Position numbers and translations under genes: made by a program. From Planctomycetia bacterium (GTDB lineage: Bacteria > Planctomycetota > Phycisphaerae > UBA1845 > UTPLA1), in assembly GCA_015200345.1 (NCBI GenBank), contig CP054187.1:3642470-3706469 (forward strand): a stretch of 64,000 nucleotides of DNA, written 5' to 3'. Numbering within the stretch: the first letter of the stretch is position 1; every line of letters starts with the position of its first letter. Of this stretch, positions 40,573-49,900 are shown in pieces. The notes beneath the pieces were generated by a model, which was not told the origin of the DNA, made no database searches, and was given only the letters and a program-made list of their open reading frames with translations.

Positions 40573-41748
40573 TCACTCGATGTGCACATGAAATTGGCCG
40601 TTTTCCTGGCGAATCCGCACTGCGGAGCGGCCCGACAGCACGGCATCCAGTAGTTTGCCTACCGCTTGATGCCGCCACCCGCTACGCAGGACCACCGGAT
40701 CGGAGCCGGACCCATTGATCACCGAGCGGGCGTAGTCCTTCAGGTCGTTTCGGGTCGCGAGGAGGCTGTAGGCGAGGGCGTTTTGTCGACAATGATCGCG
40801 CAGAATGCCGGTGAGGAGCGAGAGGATGATTTCCTCCTCCTCGGAGTGTTCGCGCGACGGCAGCGCCGGCGGATGACTCTCCGGCGGGGCGCTGCGCGCT
40901 CGTTCGATCGCGCTTCCAAGACGACGCAGAAGGGCTTGCGGGAGGCTCATGCCCCGAAGCGTCGCCAGCTTGGACGGCTCGGTCCAGCCACGGCGAGCCA
41001 GTTCGATGACGAGGAAATCCTTAAGAACCGTTCGAGGCGGACGATTGCGTTCGCGCGCGATCGCGTCACGCTCGGCGAGCAGGGCATCCACCACCGCCAG
41101 CTCCCGCCGGCTAAGCGAACCGGCGCCTTTGAGCCGTCGGCGCTGATCGTCCGGCTCGACGATGCGGACAGCGTTGGCGCACATGCGCTGCGATTCTTCG
41201 ACTGCCCATTCCTCCCGCTTTCGGCTCCGCAGTCGCTGGCGAATCGTCGCATGCATACGAGGAAGATAGGCCACGTCCACCGCTGCATAGTCCAGTTGCT
41301 CCGCGGTAAGCGGGCGCTTGCGCCAGTTGGTCAGCGTCTGTGATTTGTGCATGGTGACGCCGACAACGGCCTTGGCCAGCTTGGCAAGGCTGGCGGGGTA
41401 ACCCAGGCCGACCATGCCGGCGGCGATCTGAAGATCAAACACGTTGCGCGGATCGCAACGTCCCAGCCTCCGACAAATGGCGATGTCTTCCGAGCCGGCG
41501 TGGACGATTTTGCAGAGTTCGGCATCGCCGATGAGCTGCCAGAAGTCGGTGAGATCCACGCCGCTCTGCGGGTCGATCAGCGCGCACTCGTCGTCCGTGG
41601 CGACTTGGACAAGGCAGATTTCCGGCTCGTACTGGTCTTCGCCGACGAACTCCGTGTCAAAGGCGAACGCTTCGGAGGTCGCGAGACGCGCGCAGAGATC
41701 GTTTAGTTCTTTGTCCCGCGTAATCAGGGTGTAGGGGATATTCGACAC
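40573..41748 (-). CDS. rnd: ribonuclease D
   Basis: A 391-residue 3'-5' exoribonuclease of tRNA and rRNA 3' processing. DEDD-type catalytic motifs are FAFDTEFVGED, CKIVHAGSEDIAIC and LDYAAVDVAYL, which hold the acidic metal ligands. HRDC domains follow (RELAVVDALLAERDAIARE, LPALPSREHSEEEEIIL and the C-terminal end). GTG 41748 begins SNIPYTLITRDKEL and fits the family; the only in-frame alternative is TTG at 41823. It probably heads a two-gene operon with the HTH-EIIA protein. Confidence 0.85.
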   Translation of the reverse strand: MSNIPYTLITRDKELNDLCARLATSEAFAFDTEFVGEDQYEPEICLVQVATDDECALIDPQSGVDLTDFWQLIGDAELCKIVHAGSEDIAICRRLGRCDPRNVFDLQIAAGMVGLGYPASLAKLAKAVVGVTMHKSQTLTNWRKRPLTAEQLDYAAVDVAYLPRMHATIRQRLRSRKREEWAVEESQRMCANAVRIVEPDDQRRRLKGAGSLSRRELAVVDALLAERDAIARERNRPPRTVLKDFLVIELARRGWTEPSKLATLRGMSLPQALLRRLGSAIERARSAPPESHPPALPSREHSEEEEIILSLLTGILRDHCRQNALAYSLLATRNDLKDYARSVINGSGSDPVVLRSGWRHQAVGKLLDAVLSGRSAVRIRQENGQFHVHIE

Positions 41749-41853
41749 GCCATGCCCATGCGTCTTGCCAGCCCCACGGCACCATCGCGGGTGCTGCGCG
41801 CAGCATAATCGGGGTCCGATCAAAATACTACATTTTATTGGTGAGTCCCGGTT

Positions 41854-42537
41854 CTATCGCCGGCGGCGTCGCGCCATGACACCCAGGCCGAGCGTCAGGA
41901 AGGCAAGGGTGGTGGGTTCGGGAATGTAATGGTAGGTGACGTCCACTTGCATGCCGGCTTTGCTCTGGCCTTGAGAGTGAACGTTGCCCGAATCGCTGGT
42001 GACGCTGACGAAGCCGGTTCCCGTGGCGTTCACGGACCAGTTGTCCCCGATGAAGCCGGCCGTGAAATGGCCGAGGTCGCCCGGATTGCTGAAACTCCGC
42101 GTGACCATCAACGTGCCACTGGTGCCGAAGCTTGCTGTATCCGTGCCGGTGAAATCCAGCGTGCCGTCGTTCGCGGTGACGAAAGCGCCCGAGGCCAGCC
42201 CTCCCGCCATTGGTCCGAGGCTCCAGACGACCGGCGGACTCGGGCTGGGCGTGACCGTGACCGTCGCCACGGCGTTGATGTTCGAAGGGCTAGGACCCGT
42301 GTTTTCGACGAGGATGCTGGCCTCGAAATTGGCGCTGATCTTGACGGTTACAAGTGTCAACGTTCCGAGCGTGGGATCAAATTTCGGGATCGTGATAAAC
42401 TGGTTCCAATTGGTGAGTTGCAGCGGAACGATGGCGGGCGGCAGCACCTGCTGGAAGTCAGCGCGAACCGGCCCGGCGGCGATCGCGAGTAGCGATAACC
42501 CCGTCACTATTAGCAACTTGTAGCAATTCCGCCGCAT
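41854..42537 (-). CDS. PEP-CTERM sorting-signal protein
   Basis: A 227-residue exported protein with signal peptide (LLIVTGLSLLAIAAGPVRA) and a mostly beta body (choice-of-anchor-type) rich in Thr and Ser. The C-terminus is a textbook PEP-CTERM signal: IPEPTTLAFLTLGLG, then a short hydrophobic run and RRRRR. It should be cut by an exosortase and exported to the surface; the exosortase gene is not in the window. A promoter stands 77 bases upstream. The body has no catalytic motif. Confidence 0.85.
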   Translation of the reverse strand: MRRNCYKLLIVTGLSLLAIAAGPVRADFQQVLPPAIVPLQLTNWNQFITIPKFDPTLGTLTLVTVKISANFEASILVENTGPSPSNINAVATVTVTPSPSPPVVWSLGPMAGGLASGAFVTANDGTLDFTGTDTASFGTSGTLMVTRSFSNPGDLGHFTAGFIGDNWSVNATGTGFVSVTSDSGNVHSQGQSKAGMQVDVTYHYIPEPTTLAFLTLGLGVMARRRRR

Positions 42538-42613
42538 TCGCCTCTTTCCAAAGCGAGGTCACTCACCGTGCGCGCAGCACGCGCGCGGTTGCTTCCACTC
42601 CAACGTCCGCCTG

Positions 42614-42642
42614 ATTCTAACTTGGGACGCGATTGCGATCAA
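42614..42642 (-). promoter_or_regulatory. promoter for the PEP-CTERM gene
   Basis: On the minus strand TTGATC (four of six) is followed after 17 bases by TAGAAT (five of six). Predicted start near 42607, leader about 70 bases. Confidence 0.45.
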
Positions 42643-42860
42643 GTGTTGAATTGGCAAAAGGTTATGAGCATCGAGACTGTGTCTCTTGCCACAACGCACT
42701 GCCGCGATTTCGCATAACATGCTGGGAATAAAGGAGTTAAGCATGGATCGGGTGTGGCGCTCCGCACAGAGGGCTATCTTTGAGTCGCTCTGGCGGCCCT
42801 CTCCCTATGGAAGAAAAGAGTGTTGAAACCGGTCTTGGTCAATCAGTCGGTGGAAACAGA

Positions 42861-42896
42861 AATCCCCCTCGCCGAGCAGGTCGAACGAGGGGGATT
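42861..42896 (-). terminator. intrinsic terminator after the sigma-partner gene
   Basis: AATCCCCCTCG pairs with CGAGGGGGATT (11 bp, 14-base loop). On the minus strand the stem is followed by TTCTGTTTCC, moderately T-rich. It lies about 33 bases past the stop codon at 42929. Confidence 0.75.
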
Positions 42897-42928
42897 CGAG
42901 CCGAAAAACTCTTGCCCGATTGAGCGAA

Positions 42929-43813
42929 TCAGTTCTGATCGTCGTCGGAGCTGTTCGCCTCGACGTCAACCTGAATGCGGCCGTCCTCGGTGCGAATCCG
43001 GATGTTGTTGGGGTTCTCCAGGTTCTCGCCGTCGGCGACCGTCGTCATGCGCGTCTTGAGCACGCGCTTCTCACCATTGCCGTTGTCGAAGACGAGCGTC
43101 GTTACGCCGTGGTCATCCGTCGAGACTTGCGGCGTGATGCCCTCGAAGCCCTCCAGCGACGGGACCTGCGCCAGCTTCTGCACGCTGGTCGAGCCGCTGT
43201 CGTCCGTGGTCACGCGGAAGACGCGAATCCACTCGCCGTCTTCCGACGGAACCACGTAAAGGCTGTTCGTCAGACCGGCTTTGTCGGTCCAGGTCTGCGT
43301 GGCCCGTGCATCGCCGATGTCGTCCATCGTGTAGGACGCATTGGCTTCCTCGGGAGCCGGACCCTGGCGGCGGACCATCTTGACGACCTGCTCGTCCTCC
43401 GTCCCGGGGCCGGTCGCGTTGATGGTGACGTGGGTCTTGTCACCTTGCGCGGCGTCCGACGCTTTCAGGACGGAGATGGTCGTCGTCTTGCCGTCGTCGC
43501 CCTGGATGGTCATCGTCGCCGGCTCGCCGTCGTTGGCGATCAGCTTGGCCTGCTGGCCGTTGATACTTACCGAGAAGACCCAGCTGCGGATCTTCTCGAT
43601 GCCGCCGGTCGCGGCGAAGGCACCGCCGCCGACCAGGACGATCGACAGGGCGACCAGGGCTGCCACACGCATGGGCGTGCGGCGGGGTTGATTCTGGGTG
43701 TTGAATTCCTGCATCAGTCTCTCCTCGAGTTGGGGGTCAAATGGCTCACCGGTCCAGGAACGATTCTTCAAGCTTTCAAGCGCGCTTTGGATGGGGTCTT
43801 GTTCGTTTGTCAT
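42929..43813 (-). CDS. single-pass membrane protein, probable anti-sigma partner of the ECF sigma factor
   Basis: A 294-residue protein with an N-terminal cytosolic part (~48 residues; DPIQSALESLKNRSWTGEPFDP), one membrane helix (VAALVALSIVLVGGGAFAA) and a ~220-residue exported part full of Asp and Thr without recognised motifs. The gene follows the ECF sigma gene on the same strand, the layout of anti-sigma genes, but the classical ZAS Cys/His motif is absent, so the role is inferred from context. GGAGCC lies just before the ATG. The two genes are separated by a palindrome. Confidence 0.6.
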   Translation of the reverse strand: MTNEQDPIQSALESLKNRSWTGEPFDPQLEERLMQEFNTQNQPRRTPMRVAALVALSIVLVGGGAFAATGGIEKIRSWVFSVSINGQQAKLIANDGEPATMTIQGDDGKTTTISVLKASDAAQGDKTHVTINATGPGTEDEQVVKMVRRQGPAPEEANASYTMDDIGDARATQTWTDKAGLTNSLYVVPSEDGEWIRVFRVTTDDSGSTSVQKLAQVPSLEGFEGITPQVSTDDHGVTTLVFDNGNGEKRVLKTRMTTVADGENLENPNNIRIRTEDGRIQVDVEANSSDDDQN

Positions 43814-43875
43814 GGCTCCACATTTCCTTCAGCAGGGCGGGTCCCGCCCGGCACATTTCGCCATCCGCGCTGATG

Positions 43876-43892
43876 GGTGGGCAGTGCCCACC
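43876..43892. repeat. GGTGGGCA palindrome between sigma gene and partner
   Basis: GGTGGGCA and TGCCCACC surround a single G. It lies between the sigma stop codon and the partner gene. Palindromes of this kind occur as dispersed repeats in planctomycete genomes. An 8-bp stem with a one-base loop cannot fold fully as a hairpin, so it is more likely a repeat or a protein site. Confidence 0.5.
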
Positions 43893-44549
43893 TTACGGTC
43901 TGCTCCGAGCGCGGTTCTGCTTCGTCAAACGCTCCCGCAGTGCGTCGCGTCCGCGGGACAATCTCGATTTCACCGTGCCGAGCCGGCAGCCCAACGCCGT
44001 CGCGACGTCATCCAGGCTCAACCCTTCAAGATAGTGCAGCGTCAGCACGGCCTGATACTTCGGAGGCAGCGTCAGCAGCGCCAGCCGGGCGTGTTCGCCG
44101 TCGCTGCGACCGTTGTCGTGCCGCGATCCAGGCACTCCCGCGGCTCGATCCGGCGATTCAGCCGCTTCCAGCTCCGCGAGCGATCGGGCGATTCGCTTTC
44201 GTTCGCGACGCACCCAGCGATTCACCGTGTTCGCCGCGATCCGGTACAGCCACGCCCGAATCGGTAATCCGCGATCGCGATACCGCGGCAGGTATTTCAA
44301 TACGGCCAGAAACGTTTCGGCCGTGAGGTCTTCGGTCAGGTGCACGTCGCCGACGCGCCGCAGAATGTAACTCGCCATCACCGCGTAGTGCCGTCGATAG
44401 AGCATCGCGAAGGCCTGTCGATCGGTTTGGGCGCGCCGGACCAGCTCGGCGTCGTCGTGGACCGATTTAGCGCAGGAAGGCGTATCGCCGGCGGCGAGGT
44501 CGCGGCCCTGCGGAATCTCTGTGCCTGTCAAGCGGAGTTGCAACTCCAT
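43893..44549 (-). CDS. ECF-type RNA polymerase sigma factor
   Basis: A 218-residue sigma-70-family factor. Region 2 is visible as ELVRRAQTDRQAFAMLYRRHYAVMASYILRRVGD, then LTEDLTAETFLAVLKYLPRYRDRGLPIRAWLYRIAANTVNRWVRRE; region 4 as LTLPPKYQAVLTLHYLEGLSLDDVATALGCRLGTVKSRLSRGRDALRERL with a helix-turn-helix. ATG 44549 has GAGG eight bases upstream; GTG 44555 is an alternative. The downstream membrane protein may hold it inactive. The target genes are not evident in the window. Confidence 0.85.
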   Translation of the reverse strand: MELQLRLTGTEIPQGRDLAAGDTPSCAKSVHDDAELVRRAQTDRQAFAMLYRRHYAVMASYILRRVGDVHLTEDLTAETFLAVLKYLPRYRDRGLPIRAWLYRIAANTVNRWVRRERKRIARSLAELEAAESPDRAAGVPGSRHDNGRSDGEHARLALLTLPPKYQAVLTLHYLEGLSLDDVATALGCRLGTVKSRLSRGRDALRERLTKQNRARSRP

Positions 44550-44779
44550 TCTCACTGCCTCGTCAGACGGCCGCCCGCGCCGTTAACCAACCCATGCGAT
44601 GCCTGCCTGAAGACAGACCTGCCACGGGGCGGTTCACCGGTCATTACTTCGATGCCGGCCGCCCCACGAGAGCGGTCATGAGCAGGCAATGGATAAAAGC
44701 CCGGAACCGATCCGGTGGTTCCAGGATTTTGAATAAAAAAATGGCATTCAGCAAAACACAACGGGACTGACGTCGCGTC

Positions 44780-45772
44780 TCATGGCTCCCAGACGGCTGC
44801 TGGGGAGGCGCGGACGATCAAATTGTCCCCGGAGAGATTCGACAAGGCTCGGAGCGCGGCGCCGGCGGAGGGCGTTGGAGTTGTGCCGGAATTTGGCGAC
44901 TTTCGAGCGATCAGCCGATTCACGCGCCACGCCAACGCACGCGGCAGCCGGGCGATCAGGGCGGCGATTTCCGGCCGGGAGGTCCAACGAGTGTATTGGA
45001 GATTTGTGTAACTGCCGGTGTGGATGCGGCCGAAGCCGGCGGCGGTCAGCAGCTTGCCGAGGCTGGCGGCGTCGAAGAGGTTGATGTGAAAGCGATTGAG
45101 GCCGAGCCAGTGTCGCCCTCCCCGGCGCCGCCAGAATCCGCCCCAGTTCGGCGTGTCGACGCAGACGACGCCGTTCGGCGCGAGCACGCGGCGCACATCG
45201 CGGAGAAAGTGCAACGGGCGTGGCACGTGCTCGATGACATCGCCAAGGAAGACGACATCGAAGGAGGAGAGCGCGTTCGCGTGATCTTCAAGCGAGCCGA
45301 TGAGGACATCCATTCCGAAGCGCTCCGCGGCGCGGCGCGCGGCATCGGCCGAGACATCCAGCCCGACGACCTGCCAGCCTCGCTCGCGCGCCAGCGCCGA
45401 GAAATGGCCCATTGCGCAGCCGACATCGAGCAGCCGCCGCGATGGGTGATGCTCGATTGGTGCGAGATGCAACGCATACTGCTGTGCGGCGCGCGCCGAG
45501 CGGAGTGCGTCGTCCTCGTCGAAGACGTAGTAGTCGCCGGCATAGAGCCGTGCGAGGTCGTCAGCGGTGTAGCGAGGTTGCTGCTGCACCATGCCGCAGT
45601 CGCGGCAGCGAAAGAGATCGAACGGGCACGTCGCACTGCGTCGCAGGATCGGGCGGTTCGGCGCGATTGACGCTTCGCAGGCGGCGCAGGCAAATGGGGA
45701 CACCCCGACCCGATCGGGCGGAAGGGCGGCAGCAGGGGAAGACGCGCGGACTGAACGCGTTGCAGTGGCCAT
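44780..45772 (-). CDS. SAM-dependent methyltransferase with N-terminal zinc-ribbon-like motif
   Basis: A 330-residue class I methyltransferase. The N-terminus has four cysteines in two pairs (FACAAC and FRCRDCG), a zinc-binding form seen in methyltransferases of sugar and lipid pathways. The SAM-binding loop is LLDVGCAMGHFSALA, followed by VVGLDVSADAARRA, VVFLGDVIEHVPRPLHFLRDVRRVL and NGVVCVDTPNWGG. The substrate is unknown; no sugar gene adjoins. It stands alone, downstream of the DUF4198 gene on the same strand. Confidence 0.8.
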   Translation of the reverse strand: MATATRSVRASSPAAALPPDRVGVSPFACAACEASIAPNRPILRRSATCPFDLFRCRDCGMVQQQPRYTADDLARLYAGDYYVFDEDDALRSARAAQQYALHLAPIEHHPSRRLLDVGCAMGHFSALARERGWQVVGLDVSADAARRAAERFGMDVLIGSLEDHANALSSFDVVFLGDVIEHVPRPLHFLRDVRRVLAPNGVVCVDTPNWGGFWRRRGGRHWLGLNRFHINLFDAASLGKLLTAAGFGRIHTGSYTNLQYTRWTSRPEIAALIARLPRALAWRVNRLIARKSPNSGTTPTPSAGAALRALSNLSGDNLIVRASPAAVWEP

Positions 45773-45872
45773 CGGCTTCTGCTGCTATCGGCGAATTCGG
45801 AGCAACTGCATTGACATAATGTCGCCGGGTGGCTCGAAGGGGCCTGCGCAGCGGGGGACGCGCACGGAACGG

Positions 45873-46793
45873 TCACTTTTGAGGAGGCAATTCAAACGTC
45901 AGGGATGACCAGGTGCTCTCCCATTCAACGTCGTCGCGGCCTTTGGCGCGCGTCATGCGCACGGCGTTGATGACGTACATGCCGGGCTGGGAAAGTTCGA
46001 ACGACGCCTTGCCGTCGGAATCGGTGCGCGCGGTGCGGCGAATCGACTCGCCTTTTTCCAGCCAGATCGCGGCCATCAGCGCTCCGGCAGCGGGTTTTTC
46101 ATTCTCAAGAAGCTGAAAGGTCAGTCGCGTGGGGACCGGCGGGTGTGATGGCGCGTTGGTTGTCGCGGGCTGCGTCGTCGCGGCTGGCTGGTGACGGGTT
46201 TCCAATGGCCGATAGGGGTTGTTCAACGGAATGATTTCCAGGGGAAGGCCGATTCGGACGTCCTGCGCGCCGCGGCCGTCGCCGTTCACCGCTACGAGCG
46301 CCTTGGCACATCGGGAATAGGCCTCGCGCCCGGGTTTGGTCGATTCGCCCAGTTTATTGCGCAGGTCGATGACGTGCTCCATTCCGTCTTCGCGGAGATA
46401 GGCCTCGAATTTGTCCGGCTCAAGCGTGATGGTTGTCGGGCGATTGCGGAAGGCGATGACGTGAAGCCCCGGTGACGTCAGTCGAACTTTACCGGCAGGT
46501 GTGTCACCTTGTTTGCCGGAAATCACCTGGGGACTTGACGGCGAACTGGAGTGGTCACTGACGCGAATCCAGTCAAAGCGAATCAGTCTGTCAGGATCGC
46601 GCTGGCGCGCTTCACCGGGAAGACCGTCGCCAACGAACAGGTTGATATCAATCTCCTGTCCTGCGGCGGGTCGAAACGTCGCGGGCTGAATCCAGTACTC
46701 ATGTGCCGAGGCCCGCCCGCCCAGCGTCCAGGCCATGGCGGCCGACGCGGCGGCGCATGAGACGGCACGTCGAAGATGGAGTGTACGATTCAT
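45873..46793 (-). CDS. exported DUF4198 domain protein
   Basis: A 306-residue secreted protein. The signal peptide (VSCAAASAAMAWTLGGRASA) is followed by the HEYWIQPATFRPAAGQEIDINLFVGDG start that typifies DUF4198, then a beta-rich body (TPAGKVRLTSPGLHVIAFRNRPTTI). The C-terminal half includes GKASFELSQPGMYVINAVRMTRAKG and ends with WESTWSSLTFELPPQK. DUF4198 proteins are found with metal (nickel or cobalt) uptake genes in some bacteria, but nothing of that kind is adjacent. ATG 46793 has GAGGGAA upstream and begins the signal peptide. Confidence 0.8.
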   Translation of the reverse strand: MNRTLHLRRAVSCAAASAAMAWTLGGRASAHEYWIQPATFRPAAGQEIDINLFVGDGLPGEARQRDPDRLIRFDWIRVSDHSSSPSSPQVISGKQGDTPAGKVRLTSPGLHVIAFRNRPTTITLEPDKFEAYLREDGMEHVIDLRNKLGESTKPGREAYSRCAKALVAVNGDGRGAQDVRIGLPLEIIPLNNPYRPLETRHQPAATTQPATTNAPSHPPVPTRLTFQLLENEKPAAGALMAAIWLEKGESIRRTARTDSDGKASFELSQPGMYVINAVRMTRAKGRDDVEWESTWSSLTFELPPQK

Positions 46794-46883
46794 CGGTTCC
46801 CTCATACGGCCATCGCGGATCATCCGCATCGTAGGCCCCGCGTCATCAAGAACGCAAGTATGTGCGGGGCGCTGCGCGCAAGA

Positions 46884-46916
46884 GAAAGCCCCGAGCAAGT
46901 CTGCTCCGGGGCTTTC
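46884..46916 (-). terminator. intrinsic terminator after the giant calcium-binding gene
   Basis: GAAAGCCCCGAGCA pairs with TGCTCCGGGGCTTTC across about five bases, with a one-base bulge. On the minus strand it lies about 67 bases past the stop codon at 46983. The sequence after it is only modestly T-rich. Confidence 0.65.
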
Positions 46917-46982
46917 GAAAGGCCGGAAACCGAACGGATCCGCGGCAACCCGCCCGGCGGATCGCCCCGTGCCTGCGCCATG

Positions 46983-49900
46983 CTACGGACACTCCTCGGC
47001 GGCCAGCAGCTTGCCGACGAATTCCTCGATGGAAAGCGATGCGCACGTGCAGGCGGGGCTTTCGGCGTCCGACGCCTGTGTCACACAATTGACATACTGC
47101 TGGATGTCATCGCCGCCGATGGCGTGATTGCCGGACATGTCGCCGGCACAAGGGCATTCGGTGGCGGCCAGCGCAGCGGGCAAATAGATCACTGTATCGA
47201 TGCCGATGTAGTTGCTTCTCGGTCCCAGCGGCCCGCCGTCTTCCACGAAGTAGCGGAACGCCAGGCGACCGCAGGTGGGCTGCGACAATCCGGTGATGAC
47301 CACGTTGAACCTGGTCCACTCAAAGGGATAACCCGCCGGCGCATAAGTCGGATTGATATCGAGCAGGAGCGTCGTGAAATCGCCGACGCTCGTGGACGTC
47401 CCGCCGACTTCCGTACTGCAACAATTCAGGCTCATGCGCACCTGCAGGCGATCCGGCCGCGACGTGGCGATCGGACGCGATCGGGTGAAGAACGAGAACT
47501 GATCACCGTTCGAGAGCGTACGGGCAGGGAGGATCAGCCAGTTGCTGATGCGTGCCACGCCCGCGCCGTTGTTGAAGTTTGCGGCGATGTACGAATTCGG
47601 CGGTCCGGCGTGGGCCGGAAAGATCGCCGGCTGCCCCTGGAACCAACCGGTCGTGCCGAGCGGCTCGCTCAAGTTGAGCATCTGCCAATCCTGCGGAGGC
47701 AGGTTGGTAATGTCGTTGAAACCTTCAAAGGTCTTGCCGTCGACCACCGGGCACGGGTTTGCACACCCGCCGCAGTAGAACAGATCGCCTTCCTGAATCA
47801 GATTGCAGGCGGTGCCGTCGAGGCAGCCGCCGCCGCACGAGGGCCCGGTGACCGGATCGAGATTGATCCAGCAGGTGGCGTTGCACGAGCATTCCTCGAT
47901 GGCCCATGACGGTGTGCAGTCGCTGCCGCAGGGGCAATCTTCCGAGCTTCCGCAGATCGCGCCGTTGCTGCATCGCGAGACGCGCCGCACGACGACCGGG
48001 CGGCACTCGGCACCGGGCTGGGCGCACGGTGCGCCGGTGCAGGACCAGCCATCCAGCGAGACGAAGCACCGCGGGCGATTCACGAAGTTCTTGTTGACGT
48101 GCAGATCGATGCCTTGCGAGCCGATCGAGATGCTGTAGGTCGTCGGCAGGGACACCTGCACAAAGTCGGTCGGGACGGTTTCAGCGACGGTGTAGCCGCC
48201 CGAGCCGAGGCCGGCGATGCGATAGTTGCCGTCGGCGTCGGTGACCGCGCTGCCCGAGCCGGCCGTGACGGTGACGCCAGGTTGCGGCACGTCGCCAAGG
48301 CCGTCGCCATCGAAGTCGATGGTGACGCGGCCGCGGACCTCACCGCGCGCGGGGGCGGAGAGGCTGCACCCGCCGCAATCGTCGTGCTTGGTGTCGCTGC
48401 CTCGACCGCCGAATCGCTTGTCGCAAGTTTGACAGCGGTAGAGATTGTCGTTGCCGCGGTTGCCGAAGAGCCAGTCGCAATTGGAATCCGAGCCACTGTG
48501 GACGTGATCGTTGCCGCGGTTACCGAAGGCATAATCGCCGCCGCCCTCGGTGGAGAGGCAGTCGATGCCGCGGTTGCCGAACATGAAGTCCTTGTTGCCA
48601 CCGCCGGCCATTTGATCGTCGTCGAGATTGCCGAACAGGAAATCGACTCCGGCATCGCCGCGGATGGTGTCGTTGTTCTTGTTGCCGAAGGCAATGTTCG
48701 TGCCGCCGCCGCCGAAGAACTGATCGTTGCCCATGTTGCCGAAGAGCAGGTTCAGTCCGCCCGCGCCGACGAGCACGTCATCGCCGCCGTTGCCGAAGGC
48801 GATGAACAAGGCCGGCCCGCCGGATTGGAGGATGTCGTTCCCGCCGTTGCCGAACAGGACGCCCAGGCCGCTGCTGGATCGCAGGCGATCTTCGCCGCCG
48901 TTGCCAAAAAGCACGGCCAGGCCCGGGCCGCCGGTGACTTCGTCGTGATCGGTATTGCCGAACGCAACGCAGAGGCCTGCGCCGCCGGTGACTTCGTCGT
49001 TGTCCTTGTTGCCGAAGAGGACGGACAGGCCGGGGCCGCCGATGACGTCGTCATCGCCCTTGTTGCCGAACAGGACGTTCAGCCCCGCGCCGCCTTCGAC
49101 GTGATCGACGCCGGCGTTGCCGAACAGGATGTTGACGCCCGCGCCGGCCTGCACGGTGTCGTTGTTCTTGCCGCCGAAGGCGATGTTCAGGCCGCTGCCG
49201 GCGTTGATTGCGTCGTCCTCGCGGTTTCCAAAGAGCACGTTCAGGCCGTCCTGTGACGTAATGGTGTCATTGCCGCGATTGCCGAAGACGAGATTCAGGC
49301 CCGTGCCGGCGGTGATGGCGTCGTTCTCGGCGTTGCCGAAGAGCAGATTGATGCCGTCGCCGGCGGTGATCGTGTCGTTTTCCTTGCCGCCGAAGACGAG
49401 ATTCAATCCGTCGCCGGCCGAAACGATGTCGTCGCACGGCCCGCCGAAGAGCAGATCGATCTCCATGGGCGGCACGGTCGGCAGCAGCAGGCGGCCGAGG
49501 CTGGTGATGTCGTCCTCGCCGTCACCGCCGAACATGAGGTTGCCGAACGCGATCGGTGTCGGCACGCTGCTGATGGGAACGACGACGATGCCGCCGTTGT
49601 CGGCGCGCAGAATGTCGTTGCCGTCGGCGCCGAAGACCAGGTCGATGCCGTTGTAAGCGTCGACTTCGTCGTTGCCCGTGCCGCAGAAGATGAGGTCGGC
49701 CGCGCCGCCGAGATCACCCACGCCGAGGTTATTAAGCAAGTCATCGAGGTCTTCGTTGACGCCGGAGCAGAGGTCCGAGCCGTTCGCACCCTGGATAAGG
49801 TCATTCCCCGGACCGCCGAAAAGCAGGTTGCCGAAAAAGATGATGACGGCCTGTCCGCTGGTGAGATCGCCAATGATAATGAGCGATCCTTCCTTGCCCT

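Larger units (their letters stand above)
42538..42928. other. 391-bp intergenic region with promoter and terminator
   Basis: No gene found. The stretch holds the minus-strand promoter of the PEP-CTERM gene (42614-42642) and the terminator of the gene upstream on the same strand (42861-42896). The remainder shows no clear element. Confidence 0.6.

Noticed and set aside
40573-41823. TTG start for RNase D
   Set aside because: The extra 25 residues are not RNase D-like; GTG 41748 begins at the expected domain edge.
48099-49256. 385-codon plus-strand frame opposite the calcium-binding repeats
   Set aside because: Ala/Val-rich shadow of the repeat array.
48830-49440. CRISPR-like array
   Set aside because: 54-bp coding repeats without unique spacers.
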